Positions 41,854-52,115 are shown, counted from the stretch's first letter. The stretch is 64,000 nucleotides of DNA from Microbacterium sp. SORGH_AS_0862 (GCF_030818795.1 NZ_JAUTAY010000001.1:2232001-2296000); one strand, 5' to 3'. Numbers and translations are program-made. Notes: generated by a model not told the origin, from the sequence alone.

Positions 41854-43052
41854 TCGAGATCAACGGCCACATCGCCCCCGGCTTCGAGGCGGTCGGCGAC
41901 GCCTTCGCGGCGGCGTTCGAGGGGCTTCCGCGGATGGGGGGAGCTCTGGCGATCCGCGTCGACGGCCGAAGCGTCATCGATCTCTGGGCCGGTTCCGCGG
42001 ACGCGCGCACCGACCGTCCGTGGGAGCGCGAGACCCCGTCGGTGATCTTCTCCTGCTCCAAGGGTCTGATGTCGATCCTCGTCGCCCGGCTCGCCGCATC
42101 CGGGCGGGTCGATCTGGACGGCCCCCTGGCCGCACTGTGGCCGGAGTTCGGCCAGCACGGCAAGGATGCGGTGACGGTCGGCGACGCGCTGGCGCACCGC
42201 GCGGGGGTGCCGGCGCTGAGCGTCGATCTGACGACCGAGGACGTGCTCGACTTCGACCGTGTCGCCGCGCTGCTCGCGGCGCAGGAACCCCTCTGGACAC
42301 CGGGGGAGGCGTGGGCGTACCACGCGCTCACGCACGGCTGGATCTCGGGCGAGATCGTGCGTCGGGCGAGCGGGCTCGCCCCGGCCGCGGCGTTCCGCGA
42401 GATGGCCGATCTGCTCGGTGCGGACGCGTGGCTCGGGTTGCCGCCCGAGCGCGCCGGCTCGGCCGCGCACCTGTTCGTCGGTGCCTCCCTCCAAGGCCTC
42501 GTGGCACAGCAGGCTGCTCGGCGCGCACCCGGAGCGGTCGACTGGGGCGATCGTGCCATGACCCTCGGCGGCGCTCTGCCGCCGACTCTCGTGGGCGAGG
42601 CGGCGGGCTTCAACACGCCGGCGGTGCAGGCCGCCGTCATCCCCGGGGCCGGGGTCGTCGCCACGGCGCGCGCCGTCGCAGCGATGTGGTCGGCGACCGT
42701 GTCCGAGACCGACGGGGTGCGGCTGCTCGACGACGACACCGTCATCGCGGCCACGCGCGAGCGCACGGCGGGACCGCCGTTCTTCGACGCGCCGGCGCCG
42801 TGGCCGCGCTGGGGCGCCGGGTTCCAGCTCGACTCCGAGGCGCGGCGGTACCTCGGACCGTCGAGCTTCGGCCACGACGGCGCGGGCGGGCAGGTCGCGT
42901 TCGCCGATCTCGACAGCAGGGTCGGCTTCTCGTTCGTCACGAACTGGATGGAGGCCGTCGACGATCACCGGGCGACGCGGATCGTGGACGCGCTCCGCGA
43001 GGTCGTGGCCTCGTCCCCGAGGGCCGGCTCCGACAGGCGCCGGCGGGCCTAG
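41850..43052 (+). CDS. Beta-lactamase-fold serine hydrolase (class C / EstB-like)
   Basis: A 400-residue protein with the serine beta-lactamase fold. The catalytic SxxK motif is SCSK (Ser68, Lys71) and the tyrosine motif lies in [12 protein letters not shown] late [11 protein letters not shown] replaces the KTG box, as in esterases of the EstB type. No signal peptide is seen, so it is cytoplasmic. Translational coupling (ATGA) to the glycosidase suggests removal of an ester substituent from the imported sugar; this is inference. Confidence 0.82.
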   Translation: MIEINGHIAPGFEAVGDAFAAAFEGLPRMGGALAIRVDGRSVIDLWAGSADARTDRPWERETPSVIFSCSKGLMSILVARLAASGRVDLDGPLAALWPEFGQHGKDAVTVGDALAHRAGVPALSVDLTTEDVLDFDRVAALLAAQEPLWTPGEAWAYHALTHGWISGEIVRRASGLAPAAAFREMADLLGADAWLGLPPERAGSAAHLFVGASLQGLVAQQAARRAPGAVDWGDRAMTLGGALPPTLVGEAAGFNTPAVQAAVIPGAGVVATARAVAAMWSATVSETDGVRLLDDDTVIAATRERTAGPPFFDAPAPWPRWGAGFQLDSEARRYLGPSSFGHDGAGGQVAFADLDSRVGFSFVTNWMEAVDDHRATRIVDALREVVASSPRAGSDRRRRA

Positions 43053-43984
43053 TCGACCAGCGAGAAGGAGACCCCGACGAGGTCTGCGGAGGTGTCGAAC
43101 ACCCGCACCCCTTCCTCGGCGTTGCGCAGCGGCTTGTAGAGCGACTGCTCACCGGGCTTGCCGCCGACGCGGCCGAACCCGGTCGGGCCGTAGAACCTCC
43201 CCGGCTCGCCCATGGTCGCCGCCATCAGCGCCGGCAACCCCGCGGACTCGACCGTGCCCGTCAGCCCGAGCCGCGTCATCCGTTCGATGCCGCGCCGGCC
43301 GGACAGGGCCTCGGCCCGCCCGATCTCGGGACGGGCGGCGAGCAGATTCGTCGGGGCGACGCCCGGGTGCGAGATGTTGCTCGTGATACCCCAGCCGGCC
43401 GCGACGCTGCGCTTCTGCAGCTCCAGCGCCCAGAGTCCGAAGGCGATCTTCGACTGGCGGTAGGCCCTCATCCCGTCGTACGAGCGCTCTGCGTTGAGGT
43501 CGTCCCAATTGATCTTCCCGCTCGCCGCGGCGATGCTCAGCTGCGAGGTGATCCGGGCTTTGCCCGCCCTCAGCAGCGGCAGCAGCCGGGCGGTCAGGGC
43601 GACGTGACCGAGGTGGTTGGTGCCCCACTGCAGTTCGAAGCCGTCGGCCGTGGTCTGCCGGTCGGGCGGTGTCATGACGCCCGCGTTGTTGATGAGCACG
43701 TGGATCGGGGCGCCCGCCGCGGTCAGGGTCTCGGCGAGCCCGGCGACCGACGCGAGCGACGAGAGGTCGAGGTCGTGCAGGGTGATGGTCGCGTTCGGGG
43801 CGGCGTCGCGGATGGCGGCGACCGCCGCCTCGCCCTTCGTGCGGTTGCGTACCGGGAGGATCAGTTCAGCGCCGGCTGCGGCGAGGCGGGTGGCGATGCG
43901 CAGACCCATGCCGTCGCTGCCGCCCGTGAGGAGGGCGCGCTTTCCGGTGAGGTTCGGGATGTCGAGAGTGATCTGTCGAGGCAT
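43049..43984 (-). CDS. Short-chain dehydrogenase/reductase
   Basis: A 311-residue SDR. The cofactor motif is [21 protein letters not shown], then NNAGVM and the catalytic YRQSK. The extended length and [17 protein letters not shown] region resemble retinol-dehydrogenase/oxidoreductase SDRs. ATG 43984 is chosen because the upstream in-frame extension is non-conserved and runs into the divergent gene. It overlaps the convergent esterase by four bases. It is divergent from the XRE regulator, its likely repressor. Confidence 0.87.
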   Translation of the reverse strand: MPRQITLDIPNLTGKRALLTGGSDGMGLRIATRLAAAGAELILPVRNRTKGEAAVAAIRDAAPNATITLHDLDLSSLASVAGLAETLTAAGAPIHVLINNAGVMTPPDRQTTADGFELQWGTNHLGHVALTARLLPLLRAGKARITSQLSIAAASGKINWDDLNAERSYDGMRAYRQSKIAFGLWALELQKRSVAAGWGITSNISHPGVAPTNLLAARPEIGRAEALSGRRGIERMTRLGLTGTVESAGLPALMAATMGEPGRFYGPTGFGRVGGKPGEQSLYKPLRNAEEGVRVFDTSADLVGVSFSLVD

Positions 43985-44069
43985 GTTCCCACTGTCCGGG
44001 GGCGATCCGCCGGCATCCAGGGACAGACGATCCGTGGATCGGGCGGTCCGGTGCGGGTAGAAACGAAGC

Positions 44070-44924
44070 ATGCCCCACGACCGCGCCGGCCTCGCCGAGT
44101 TCCTCCGGCACCGCCGCGAGGCGCTGAAGCCCGAGGATGTCGGCCTGCCCCGCGGTCCGCGGCGCCGCACCGGCGGCCTTCGCCGCGAGGAGGTCGCCGC
44201 GCTCGCGTTCATGTCGACCGACTACTACTCGCGCATCGAGCAGGAGCGCGGGCCGCAGCCGTCGGAGCAGATGATCGCCGCGATCGCCCAGGGTCTGCAC
44301 CTGTCCCTCGACGAGCGGGACCACCTGTTCCGGCTGTCGGGGCACCCGGCGCCCGCGCGGGGTGTTTCCACGGAGCACATCAGCCCGGGCATGCTGCGCA
44401 TCTTCGACCGTCTCACCGACACCCCCGCAGAGATCGTCACCGAGCTCGGTGAGACGCTGCGGCAGACGCCGCTCGGCGTCGCGCTCGTCGGCGACCTCGT
44501 CTCGCGCACCGGTCCGTCGCGCAGCATCGGTTACCGCTGGTTCGCGGACCCGCACGGCCGCGATCGCTACGCCCCGGCCGACCACGCCCGGCTGTCGCGG
44601 CTCTTCGCCTCTGGTCTGCGCGAACTGGTCGGCAAGCACGGCCCGTCGTCACGCGCGGCCGCCATGGCGGAGGCGCTACGAGGGGAGAGCGAGGAGTTCC
44701 GGGTGCTGTGGGACGCGCAGATCGTCGGCGAGCGTCCGACAGAGCTCAAGCGCTTCGTGCATCCCGAGGTCGGAGAGCTCGACCTGACGTGTCAGACCCT
44801 CCTCGACCCCGAGAGCGGCCACTCGTTGTTGGTGTACACCGCCGTCCCCGGTTCCCCGTCGGCCGAGCGTCTGCAACTCCTCTCGGTGATCGGCACGTCC
44901 CTCACCTCCTCCGTGGTTGAGTAG
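44070..44924 (+). CDS. XRE-family regulator with MmyB-like ligand domain
   Basis: A 284-residue regulator. The XRE HTH (about residues 5-70) reads [40 protein letters not shown]. The rest is the MmyB-like (MLTR) ligand-binding domain with [23 protein letters not shown]. Divergent XRE/MmyB and SDR pairs are widespread in actinobacteria, and the regulator probably senses a small hydrophobic ligand. TAGAAA lies six bases before ATG 44070. Confidence 0.87.
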   Translation: MPHDRAGLAEFLRHRREALKPEDVGLPRGPRRRTGGLRREEVAALAFMSTDYYSRIEQERGPQPSEQMIAAIAQGLHLSLDERDHLFRLSGHPAPARGVSTEHISPGMLRIFDRLTDTPAEIVTELGETLRQTPLGVALVGDLVSRTGPSRSIGYRWFADPHGRDRYAPADHARLSRLFASGLRELVGKHGPSSRAAAMAEALRGESEEFRVLWDAQIVGERPTELKRFVHPEVGELDLTCQTLLDPESGHSLLVYTAVPGSPSAERLQLLSVIGTSLTSSVVE

Positions 44925-44934
44925 GCCGCGGCGC

Positions 44935-46302
44935 TCATTGGGCAGAAACGCCCTCGTCGCCGCCGAGCTGGCCGGGATGCGTGAGCCGCCACCACTCTGT
45001 GGGCGGCTCGATGACGCCCGACACGACGACGTCGGCCGTCGTGGTGTTCGGCCCCGCGGTCCAGGTGAGGGTGCCGACGACCTCGCCGTCGGTGTACGTC
45101 GTGGGCTCCGAGACGTCCATGTCGACCGTGATCGCGGTGTCCGACCAGGTCAGGATGCTGGGGGCCGAGGCGACGACCAGGGCCGCACGTGAACCCCAGC
45201 GGGTCGAGAGGGAGCCGATCTGCTGCCCCTCCTCGGCGAGCTGCACCGCGTGGAACCCGTCACGGATGCTCTTCAGCTGCGCACGCACGACGCTGTCCAC
45301 CGTGCTGCGGGAGTACACCCCGAGCACGACGCCGGTGACGTGCAACGGCTCGCCGATTCCCACATCCAGCGTCGAGGTGTACAGCAGGTTGTAGTTGTCG
45401 GGTCCGAGGTTCCCGGTCTTGAGGCCGGTGATCCCGTCGACGCCCAAGAGGTTGTTCGTGTTGCTCACTGTGCCGAGATCGCCCAGCGACGCCGACGGCA
45501 TCGCGGCGATCGCGGCGATGGTCGGCTCGGATGCGGCCAGCTTGCCGAGGGTGATGAGGTCAGCGGGCGTGGCGGTGTTGCGCGCACTGATCCCGGTGGG
45601 CTCCACGATCGTGGTGCCGGTCATCCCGTGCGCATCGAGCCAGGTGCGTGCTGCTCCGACGAATCCGCTCCGCGAGCCGAACGCCCAGGTGGAGACGGCG
45701 TCCGCGTAGTTGCTCGCGGAGGGAAGCAGCATCGCCGTCAGCGCGTCGCGCAGCGACATCGAACTGCCGGTCGGCATGGCGAGGATCGTCGCTCCCTGCA
45801 CGTAGTACTCGTCGTACAGGTCGTGGTCGGCCTTCGAGAACGTGATCGTGGGCCCGGGGTCGTCCGGCCCGCCGAGCGGTGATGCGTCGAGCACGACGAG
45901 CGCCGTGATGAGCTTGCTGATGCTCGCCAGCGGGCGCGCCTCATCGCCGCCGCTCGAGGTCCAGATGCCGCCGGCGCCCGCGCCGAGGTAGGCGTCTGCG
46001 CCAGACACGCTCAGCGCCGACGCGCCCTCCGTCGGCATCGCGATGCCGGCCGCTCCGGGTGCGGACACCGACGGCTTCTCGGCCGTCATCGCCGGAGCGG
46101 GCAGGGGCGCGTTCAGTGCCCAGATCGTGTAGCCGCCGCCCGCCGCGAGAGGGAGTGCCACGAGGATCAGCAGCACGGTCGCCACGATCCAGCGCCGCCG
46201 TCGGCGCACCCGGGGATCGACGGGCGGCGGGTCGTCCGCACCGGCGTCGAGCAGGTCGGCGAACGGGACCAGTTGATCGGTCGGGTCGTCGTGCGTCGTC
46301 AT
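44935..46302 (-). CDS. D-alanyl-D-alanine carboxypeptidase-type penicillin-binding protein
   Basis: A 455-residue membrane-anchored DD-peptidase. The N-terminus is cytoplasmic, with the basic RVRRRRR before a single helix (about 38-61). The penicillin-binding motifs follow: SISK (Ser127, Lys130), PSASN near 194-198, and KTG in GLKTGNLG. The C-terminal 100 residues form a separate beta-domain. ATG 46302 puts the helix at the usual distance. It probably trims peptidoglycan pentapeptides outside the membrane. Confidence 0.88.
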   Translation of the reverse strand: MTTHDDPTDQLVPFADLLDAGADDPPPVDPRVRRRRRWIVATVLLILVALPLAAGGGYTIWALNAPLPAPAMTAEKPSVSAPGAAGIAMPTEGASALSVSGADAYLGAGAGGIWTSSGGDEARPLASISKLITALVVLDASPLGGPDDPGPTITFSKADHDLYDEYYVQGATILAMPTGSSMSLRDALTAMLLPSASNYADAVSTWAFGSRSGFVGAARTWLDAHGMTGTTIVEPTGISARNTATPADLITLGKLAASEPTIAAIAAMPSASLGDLGTVSNTNNLLGVDGITGLKTGNLGPDNYNLLYTSTLDVGIGEPLHVTGVVLGVYSRSTVDSVVRAQLKSIRDGFHAVQLAEEGQQIGSLSTRWGSRAALVVASAPSILTWSDTAITVDMDVSEPTTYTDGEVVGTLTWTAGPNTTTADVVVSGVIEPPTEWWRLTHPGQLGGDEGVSAQ

Positions 46303-46370
46303 GTCGGGCCCCCATCCCTCGCGCGCAGGCACCATCCTGCCGTATACGGTGCGGGAGAGGTGGTGCGTAC

Positions 46371-47303
46371 TCAGCCGCGGACGTCGGCGCGCAGCGGGTC
46401 GGTCACGCCGTCGATGCAGGCGTAGCGCGCGATGTCCCATCCGGCGAGCTCCGCCCCGGCTCGATACGCGGACTCGAAGAAGTCGAGCGCCGCCGTGCGC
46501 GGGTCACCCGTCTCCTGGGCGCACGCGAGCGGGTAGACGGCGAGATGGGAGGTGCCTCGATCCAGCCAGAGCGCCCCCTCGGGGAGCGGGCGCTGCGCGA
46601 TGCCCGCCGGCTCCGGCGACGTGTAGGAGTAGAACGCGGGCTCCGGCACTCTCGCGTCTCCGAACCAGAACCCCGACGAGACGACCTCCCGGGAATAGGC
46701 CTCACGAGTGACGCTGTCGGCCTGATCGGTGTGCGGCACGACCGTGTCGGAGAAGCGCGTCGCGGCGATGTCGAGCGTGTGCCAGAAGTGATGCACGGGA
46801 CTCGTCTTGCCGCTGAAACGGCCGCAGAACTCTTCGAGCACGAGTCCGGCATCCGAGAGCAGTCGCCAGTAGGCCGTGACGGATGCGGGGTCGTACGCGT
46901 CGTGCTCGGTGTCGTCGCGGAACGGGCGGGTCGCGTCGGGCAGGTCGAACGGCGTCGCGTCGACGATCGGCGCGGCGTCGACGCCGGCACCCTCGAGGGC
47001 GCGGACGACGTGCGCGTGGAAGTCCGCGACGGAGAGTCCCGGCAACGAGAACGACGTGCGGACGCCGTCGCTCGTGACCACTTTCAGGCGGTGATCGATG
47101 AAGTCGAAGTCGACCGCGAAGGTCGGGTCCGCACCCATCGGACGCGTTGTGATCCCGGAGCCGGTGAGGTGGAACGGCACGTTCCACCAGTGGTTGCGCC
47201 GCACGCTGCGCGCGAGCCGCAGTTTGCCGACCAGCTGCACGAACCGGTGCACAGTCTCCTTCGTGGGCTGCCAGGCATTGTAGGGCAGACGCGTCTCGAG
47301 CAT
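46371..47303 (-). CDS. DUF5996 family protein
   Basis: A 310-residue cytoplasmic protein matching DUF5996: LPYNAWQPTKETVHRFVQLVGKLRLARS, HWWNVPFHLTGSGITT, FSGKTSPVHHFWHTLDIAATRFS and LDRGTSHLAVYPL. The family function is unknown. ATG 47303 follows GAAGAGG. It stands between the DD-peptidase and the divergent flavin monooxygenase. Confidence 0.85.
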   Translation of the reverse strand: MLETRLPYNAWQPTKETVHRFVQLVGKLRLARSVRRNHWWNVPFHLTGSGITTRPMGADPTFAVDFDFIDHRLKVVTSDGVRTSFSLPGLSVADFHAHVVRALEGAGVDAAPIVDATPFDLPDATRPFRDDTEHDAYDPASVTAYWRLLSDAGLVLEEFCGRFSGKTSPVHHFWHTLDIAATRFSDTVVPHTDQADSVTREAYSREVVSSGFWFGDARVPEPAFYSYTSPEPAGIAQRPLPEGALWLDRGTSHLAVYPLACAQETGDPRTAALDFFESAYRAGAELAGWDIARYACIDGVTDPLRADVRG

Positions 47304-47484
47304 GCGGACCTCTTCCGTGGTCGGATGCGGCCGCCGTCGCCGCGTCCCATGATCCGAGCATGCCATCCGCACCGGACGATCCGCGTGGAGGAGGCCTCGA
47401 CACCTGTCGGAGCAGTGCGGCCGGATCCGTTCCTATCGTCGTCGCACACACCTCGTCTCACGGGTGTCGGGAAGGACGGCGCAG

Positions 47485-48618
47485 ATGGCCGAGCGACTGC
47501 GGATCGGCATCGCGGGCGGATCGCTCGGCGGGCTCGGCGCGGCGGCGCTGCTCACACGGGCCGGGCACGACGTCACCGTCTTCGAGCGCTCGGCGAGCGG
47601 GCTCTCGGGCCGGGGTGCGGGGCTCGTCGCGCAGGATGAACTCCTCGCGCTCCTCGACGCGGCGGGACGCCCGGATGCGGCGCGCGGCACCGTGACCTCC
47701 GAACGCATCGTCCTCGATCGCGCGGGACGGATCGTCTCCCGCGACCCCACGCCGCAGACGCTGCTGTCGTGGGACGTGCTCTACGACGCCCTGCGCTCCA
47801 CGCTCGCGGACGCGGCGTACCTCACGGGGATGCGCGTCGCGGGCGGGGGGGGGGGGGGGGGAGGGGGGTCGCCCGGCGGTGCATATCTCGATCTGGGCTC
47901 GAGAGGCCGACGCGAGTTCGATGTCGTGGTCGGGGCGGACGGGCTGCATTCGGCGGTGCGGGGATTCGTGGCGCCCGAGCAGAAGACGAACGCGTACAGC
48001 GGCTACGTCACCTGGCGCGGGCTCCTTCCGGAGACGGCGCTGCCGTCGGAGGCCGCCGACGTGTTGGCCGGACGGTTCGCGTTCTTCACGGGGCGCGGTG
48101 GACACGCTCTCGGCTACCTCGTGCCCGGGCCGCGCGGCGAGATCGAGCCGGGCCTGCGGCGCTACAACTGGGTCTGGTACCGCACCCTGACCCGCGATGC
48201 GTTGAGCGACGTCCTGGCCGCATCGGGAAGGCGCCGCGACGCGGCCTCGCTCGCACCGGGCGAGCTTCCGGTCGGTCTGCGCGAGAGCCTGGTGGATGAC
48301 GCGCAGCGGCTGCTCCCGCCACCGTTCGCCGATGCGGTGGCTGCGGAGCCGCATCCCTTCCTGCAAGCCATCTACGACTACGTCCCGCCGCGGATGACCG
48401 CCGGCCGGGTCGCCCTGCTCGGCGATGCAGCCGTGGTCGTGCGACCGCACACTGCGAGGGGGGCGGCGAAGGCAGCGGCCGATGCGCTGGCACTGGCGGA
48501 CCTGCTCGCCGAGCGGGGTGCCACTGAGGCGCTTCGTGCCTACGACGCGACGCGGCTCCCGGTGGGACGGTGGATCGCAGACTACGGGCGCAGGCTGGCG
48601 GCCGGCCTGCCGCTGTGA
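47485..48618 (+). CDS. FAD-dependent monooxygenase with a 17-G homopolymer
   Basis: A 377-residue flavoprotein of the PHBH/salicylate-hydroxylase-like type. The motifs are [28 protein letters not shown] for [17 protein letters not shown] (DG motif), and [15 protein letters not shown] (GD motif). Between the substrate strand and the DG motif the reading frame passes through an uninterrupted run of 17 G (47845-47861), encoding a polyglycine segment. A change of one base in this tract would end the protein early, so the frame is either phase-variable or a sequencing-sensitive spot. The substrate is unknown. Confidence 0.83.
   Translation: MAERLRIGIAGGSLGGLGAAALLTRAGHDVTVFERSASGLSGRGAGLVAQDELLALLDAAGRPDAARGTVTSERIVLDRAGRIVSRDPTPQTLLSWDVLYDALRSTLADAAYLTGMRVAGGGGGGGGGSPGGAYLDLGSRGRREFDVVVGADGLHSAVRGFVAPEQKTNAYSGYVTWRGLLPETALPSEAADVLAGRFAFFTGRGGHALGYLVPGPRGEIEPGLRRYNWVWYRTLTRDALSDVLAASGRRRDAASLAPGELPVGLRESLVDDAQRLLPPPFADAVAAEPHPFLQAIYDYVPPRMTAGRVALLGDAAVVVRPHTARGAAKAAADALALADLLAERGATEALRAYDATRLPVGRWIADYGRRLAAGLPL
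47845..47861. repeat. Homopolymer of 17 G inside a coding frame
   Basis: Seventeen consecutive G, followed after one A by six more G. It lies at about residues 121-129 of the flavin monooxygenase. Confidence 0.85.
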
Positions 48619-48646
48619 GCGACAAGAGCCGTTCGAGCGGGAATGC

Positions 48647-49984
48647 TCAGAACGGCGGGTCGCCCGGCGGTGACGCGTCCGGAACGAACGTGGGTGTGCG
48701 CCGCTCCGGGACGACGGTGTAGATGCGGCCCGTCGGGCTCGTCCACTCGGTGGACGCATCCGCGAACTGCCGCACCTTCCACCCGCCGTGGTGCTTGACG
48801 GTGTGATGCCCCTTGCACAGCGGGGTGAGGTTGTCGGCGCCGGTCGAACCGCCGTGCTCCCAGGCGATGGTGTGGTCGATCTCGCACCGGTTCGCCGGAA
48901 CCATGCACCCCGGAGCGCTGCACCGGGCGCTGCGCCACCGTGCGAGCCGTCGCAGGCTCGCCGGCGGTCGGTACTGCGTGCGCCCGACCGACAGGACGAG
49001 ACCCGTTTCGGGATGTGTGAGGACACGCATCCATCCGTCGGCGCCGCCGCACAGCTCGCGAGCCTTGGCGAGGGGGATGGGGCCGACGCCGTCGACGACG
49101 GCTGCGACCTCGCTCGCGCCGAGGAGGGTGAGCGCGGGCACGGTCACCGCGACGGTCGCGCGGATGCCGCGCGCCTGCGCGCCGTGCTGCGGCACCTCGC
49201 CGTCGATCAAGAGGTCGGCTGCGACGTCTGCGCGTGCCTGATCGAGTGTGCGCTGCCGGTTCGTCTCGTCGCCCACGGAGCTTTCCGGGCTTTCGGATGC
49301 GGCCGGCTCTGCGGCGATGAGGGCTGCGGCGGTGCGTGTGAGGCGGTCGAAGATCGCCCTCGCCTCGACGGCCGGCAGATACACGGTGAGCCACGCCATT
49401 CCGTCGCGGTCGTCGTCGACCGCGACCCGGCGTGTGTCGAGCGCCTCACGCTGCCGCTCCGCCAGCGTGGCGGCCCGGGCGTCGTCGACGAGACGGCGCA
49501 CGGCGTGCCGGAAGACACCGATGGGCAGGCGCACCGCGAGCTCGAGCGCGAGCGGGGCCAACTCTTCGCGCAGCCATGGCTCGGCGCGATCGACGGCGTC
49601 GACGAGAGCCTCGGCGTGTCGCTGGGTGATCTGCGCACGGCTCAGCGCGGCGAGGGTCTCGGGGTACCGCTCGACGAGCGCCACGGCGTGGGCGATGAGG
49701 CGGTCGGCCGCTGCTTCGGTGGCCCCGATCGCCTGCGCGAGCTCGAGGCGCAGCGAGCGCTCCACGATGCCCCGATCGTGCCGACCGGCGCGCTTAGCCT
49801 CCGCGTGCGCATCGGTGCGCATCTCGGCGATCGCCCACACCTGCTCGGCGGCGAAGACGGACAGCATCGCGGAGACCTCGACGACACGATCGACCGCGTC
49901 TTCGGGCTCGACAGGCGCCCTCTCGACGTCGCGCGCGAACGACGCGTCGGGATCCTCTTCGAAGAGGGGCGCGTCGCTGGACAT
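48647..49984 (-). CDS. DUF222 / HNH endonuclease-domain protein (13E12 type)
   Basis: A 445-residue protein with the long helical DUF222 region (about 20-280) and a C-terminal HNH domain: RCEIDHTIAWEHGG, NLTPLCKGHHTVKH, with the zinc-type CSAPGC just before. These occur in several copies in most Microbacterium genomes and are often linked to 13E12 repeats. The biological role is unproven. The start is supported by TATTGT six bases upstream. The protein is hypervariable between DUF222 and HNH. Confidence 0.87.
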   Translation of the reverse strand: MSSDAPLFEEDPDASFARDVERAPVEPEDAVDRVVEVSAMLSVFAAEQVWAIAEMRTDAHAEAKRAGRHDRGIVERSLRLELAQAIGATEAAADRLIAHAVALVERYPETLAALSRAQITQRHAEALVDAVDRAEPWLREELAPLALELAVRLPIGVFRHAVRRLVDDARAATLAERQREALDTRRVAVDDDRDGMAWLTVYLPAVEARAIFDRLTRTAAALIAAEPAASESPESSVGDETNRQRTLDQARADVAADLLIDGEVPQHGAQARGIRATVAVTVPALTLLGASEVAAVVDGVGPIPLAKARELCGGADGWMRVLTHPETGLVLSVGRTQYRPPASLRRLARWRSARCSAPGCMVPANRCEIDHTIAWEHGGSTGADNLTPLCKGHHTVKHHGGWKVRQFADASTEWTSPTGRIYTVVPERRTPTFVPDASPPGDPPF

Positions 49985-49990
49985 ACCTTC

Positions 49991-49996
49991 ACAATA
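49991..49996 (-). promoter_or_regulatory. -10 box TATTGT, DUF222-HNH gene
   Basis: Minus-strand TATTGT, six bases (GAAGGT), then ATG 49984. Confidence 0.55.
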
Positions 49997-50049
49997 GGGA
50001 GGGCCTCCGACATCGTGACGGTGCTCGAGACGGGTGTGGGCGCCGCCTG

Positions 50050-50627
50050 TCACCGCGTTCCGGCGGCTCGCAGCGGGGGCAGATGGCCGGTCGCCGCCGC
50101 GAGCGCTCGCACGACGATGAGCGGCGGGTCGACGATGACACCTTGAGAGATCAGCGCATCCAGCTCCGCGAGCGGCATCCGTGCCAGCCTCACCTGCTCG
50201 GCGGGGTCTGACGCGTCGGGTCGTGTCCAGGCGAACCCGGATGTGGAGATGAACAGGTGAGTCGGCCACGCGGCGCGGCCGGGGTTCATGAAGAACGTGT
50301 GCAGATGCCGAAGATCGTCGGGCACGATGCCGAGTTCCTCTTCGAGTTCGCGCCGCGCCGCTGCGAGAGAGTCTCGTCCGCGCGGCCACCGCCTCCGGGA
50401 AGGTCGTAGATCCAGCGGCCGATGGGGTAGCGGTACTGCCGAGAGATCAGGACATCGTCTCCGTCGACGACGAGAGCAGCGACGGAGTACGGCACGCTCT
50501 CGTCGACCTCGAAGGAGGTCTGGGAGCCGTCCGGGAGGAGGACGGTGTGGTCGACCAGAGTCACGCGTCCGACGTGCGCGAGGGAACGACCGATCGCGGT
50601 CCAGTGGGGTTCGGGGCGGTCGACCAT
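50050..50627 (-). pseudogene. Nudix hydrolase gene with a frameshift in the Nudix box
   Basis: The N-terminal part from ATG 50627 reads RVTLVDHTVLLPDGS, VAALVVDGDDVLISRQYRYPIGRWIYDLPGGGGRADET. The continuation AAARRELEEELGIVPDDLRHLHTFFMNPG lies in another frame. They join at CTCTC/GAGAG near 50364-50372. Adding one base there restores the exact Nudix box spacing (G-x5-E-x7-RE-x2-EE-x-G). It is an ADP-ribose pyrophosphatase-like Nudix enzyme. The gene is either recently inactivated or carries a sequencing error in a short repeat. Confidence 0.82.
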
Positions 50628-50633
50628 CCGCCC

Positions 50634-50639
50634 ACCCTA
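50634..50639 (-). promoter_or_regulatory. -10 box TAGGGT, Nudix gene
   Basis: Minus-strand TAGGGT, six bases (GGGCGG), then ATG 50627. Confidence 0.5.
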
Positions 50640-50672
50640 CGAAGGAACGCGCAAGGCGGCGATGATGGAGGC

Positions 50673-51152
50673 ATGGTCGACGTCACCTTCCGGCGCTTCT
50701 CGGACGACGAGTTCCCCGCGTGGATCGCCGTTCAGCATCGCGCGTACACCGAGGAGCGCGTGCGCGCCGGCGATGACCGCGCCACCGCCGAGCGCATCGC
50801 CGCCGAGTCCTACACGGAGCTCTTCCCGGGCGGGCTTCCCGCCGCGGGACACGATGTGCTCCACGTCGAGGCGGCGGGCCGCACCGTCGGGGTGACGTGG
50901 CTGGGCCCGCATCCGCGCGGGAACGAGGGCGTGTGGTGGGTGTGGGACATCGAGATCGACGAGCCGTATCGAGGGTGCGGCTACGGGCGAGCGGCAATGC
51001 TCCTGGCCGAGCGGTACGTCGCCGAGCGGGGTGCGCGGGAGCTCGCGCTCAACGTCTTCGGCTTCAACGAGCGCGCCCGCCGGCTGTACGAGTCGCTCGG
51101 CTTCGGCGTGACGGCGGTGCAGATGAGCAAGCCGGTGCACCCGGAGTCCTGA
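50673..51152 (+). CDS. GNAT family N-acetyltransferase
   Basis: A 159-residue complete acetyltransferase. The acetyl-CoA loop is YRGCGYGRAAML, preceded by WVWDIEIDEP and followed by LNVFGFNERARRLYESLGFGV. The N-terminal helices match the GNAT fold. ATG 50673 follows GGAGG at close spacing. It is divergent from the Nudix gene. The substrate is unknown. Confidence 0.88.
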   Translation: MVDVTFRRFSDDEFPAWIAVQHRAYTEERVRAGDDRATAERIAAESYTELFPGGLPAAGHDVLHVEAAGRTVGVTWLGPHPRGNEGVWWVWDIEIDEPYRGCGYGRAAMLLAERYVAERGARELALNVFGFNERARRLYESLGFGVTAVQMSKPVHPES

Positions 51153-51155
51153 ACC

Positions 51156-52001
51156 TCAGGCGTGATCGCGCCAGGAATGCTGCGGCGCGTAGCCGAGCAG
51201 GCGCTGCGCCTTCGCGGTGGAGAACAGGCTGTCGTTCGCGCCGATCTCGCCTCGCACCTCGACGCCGGGGAAGACCTCGGCGACCAGCTCGGCGTTCGGA
51301 CGCGACATGACCGTGTCGGCCGCGGCGATGAGGAAGTGGTCGAAACCTGTCGGAGCCGTCTCGAGCGCGCGGAGAACGGCCTGCGCGCCGTCGCGGGCGT
51401 CGATGTAACTCCACAGGTTCCACTTGCGCGCCCGTGCGTCACCGTCGAAGGAAGGGAACTCGGCGTAGTCCTCGGGAACCATGACGTTCGAGAAGCGCAG
51501 CGCCGTGATCGACAGCTCCGGATGCCATCGCACCAGCTCGATCGCCATCCGCTCCTCGAGGTGCTTGACGAGCGAGTACACCGACTCCGGCCGCGCGGGG
51601 TAGTCCTCGTCGACGGGGATGTAGGGCGGCGGGACGTCGAAGGGGAGCCCTTGAACGGTCTCGCTCGACGCGGTGACGATCCGGTGGATGCCGAGCCGGG
51701 TCGCGGCGTGCAGCACGTTGAAGGACACCGTCATGTTGTTGTGGAAGACGGCGACGTCCGCGCGCAGACCCGGTGCGGGAATCGCGGCCAGATGCACGAG
51801 CGCGTCGACGCCGTCGTGCTGATCGTTGACCGATCCGAGCGCGTCGACCACCTGGCCGTAATCCGTCAGATCGACCTGCACGAAGCCGGGACCGCGCTCG
51901 CCGACGACATCGAGACCGATGACCTCGTGTCCGGCCGCGGCCAATTCGCGAACGACCACGCGTCCGAGCTTCCCCGATGATCCCGTCACTGCGATCCGCA
52001 T
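51156..52001 (-). CDS. NAD-dependent epimerase/dehydratase
   Basis: A 281-residue extended SDR. The cofactor motif is VTGSSGKLGRVVVREL, then VDALVHLAAIPAP, the substrate strand VTASSETVQG and the active-site YSLVK. Such proteins act on nucleotide sugars or uronic acids; uronate dehydrogenase-like enzymes share the LAAIPAPG motif. ATG 52001 is the first codon before the glycine motif. It converges closely with the GNAT gene. Confidence 0.87.
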   Translation of the reverse strand: MRIAVTGSSGKLGRVVVRELAAAGHEVIGLDVVGERGPGFVQVDLTDYGQVVDALGSVNDQHDGVDALVHLAAIPAPGLRADVAVFHNNMTVSFNVLHAATRLGIHRIVTASSETVQGLPFDVPPPYIPVDEDYPARPESVYSLVKHLEERMAIELVRWHPELSITALRFSNVMVPEDYAEFPSFDGDARARKWNLWSYIDARDGAQAVLRALETAPTGFDHFLIAAADTVMSRPNAELVAEVFPGVEVRGEIGANDSLFSTAKAQRLLGYAPQHSWRDHA

Positions 52002-52115
52002 CTCTCCAGCGTGCCACAGGGTGAGGCGGATAGCGGCCGCAGCCGCGGAGGGCAACCCCGGCGGAGCTCGCAGCCGACGTGCTTAGCGTGACGCAACGAC
52101 GATCGGAGGCCGCCC

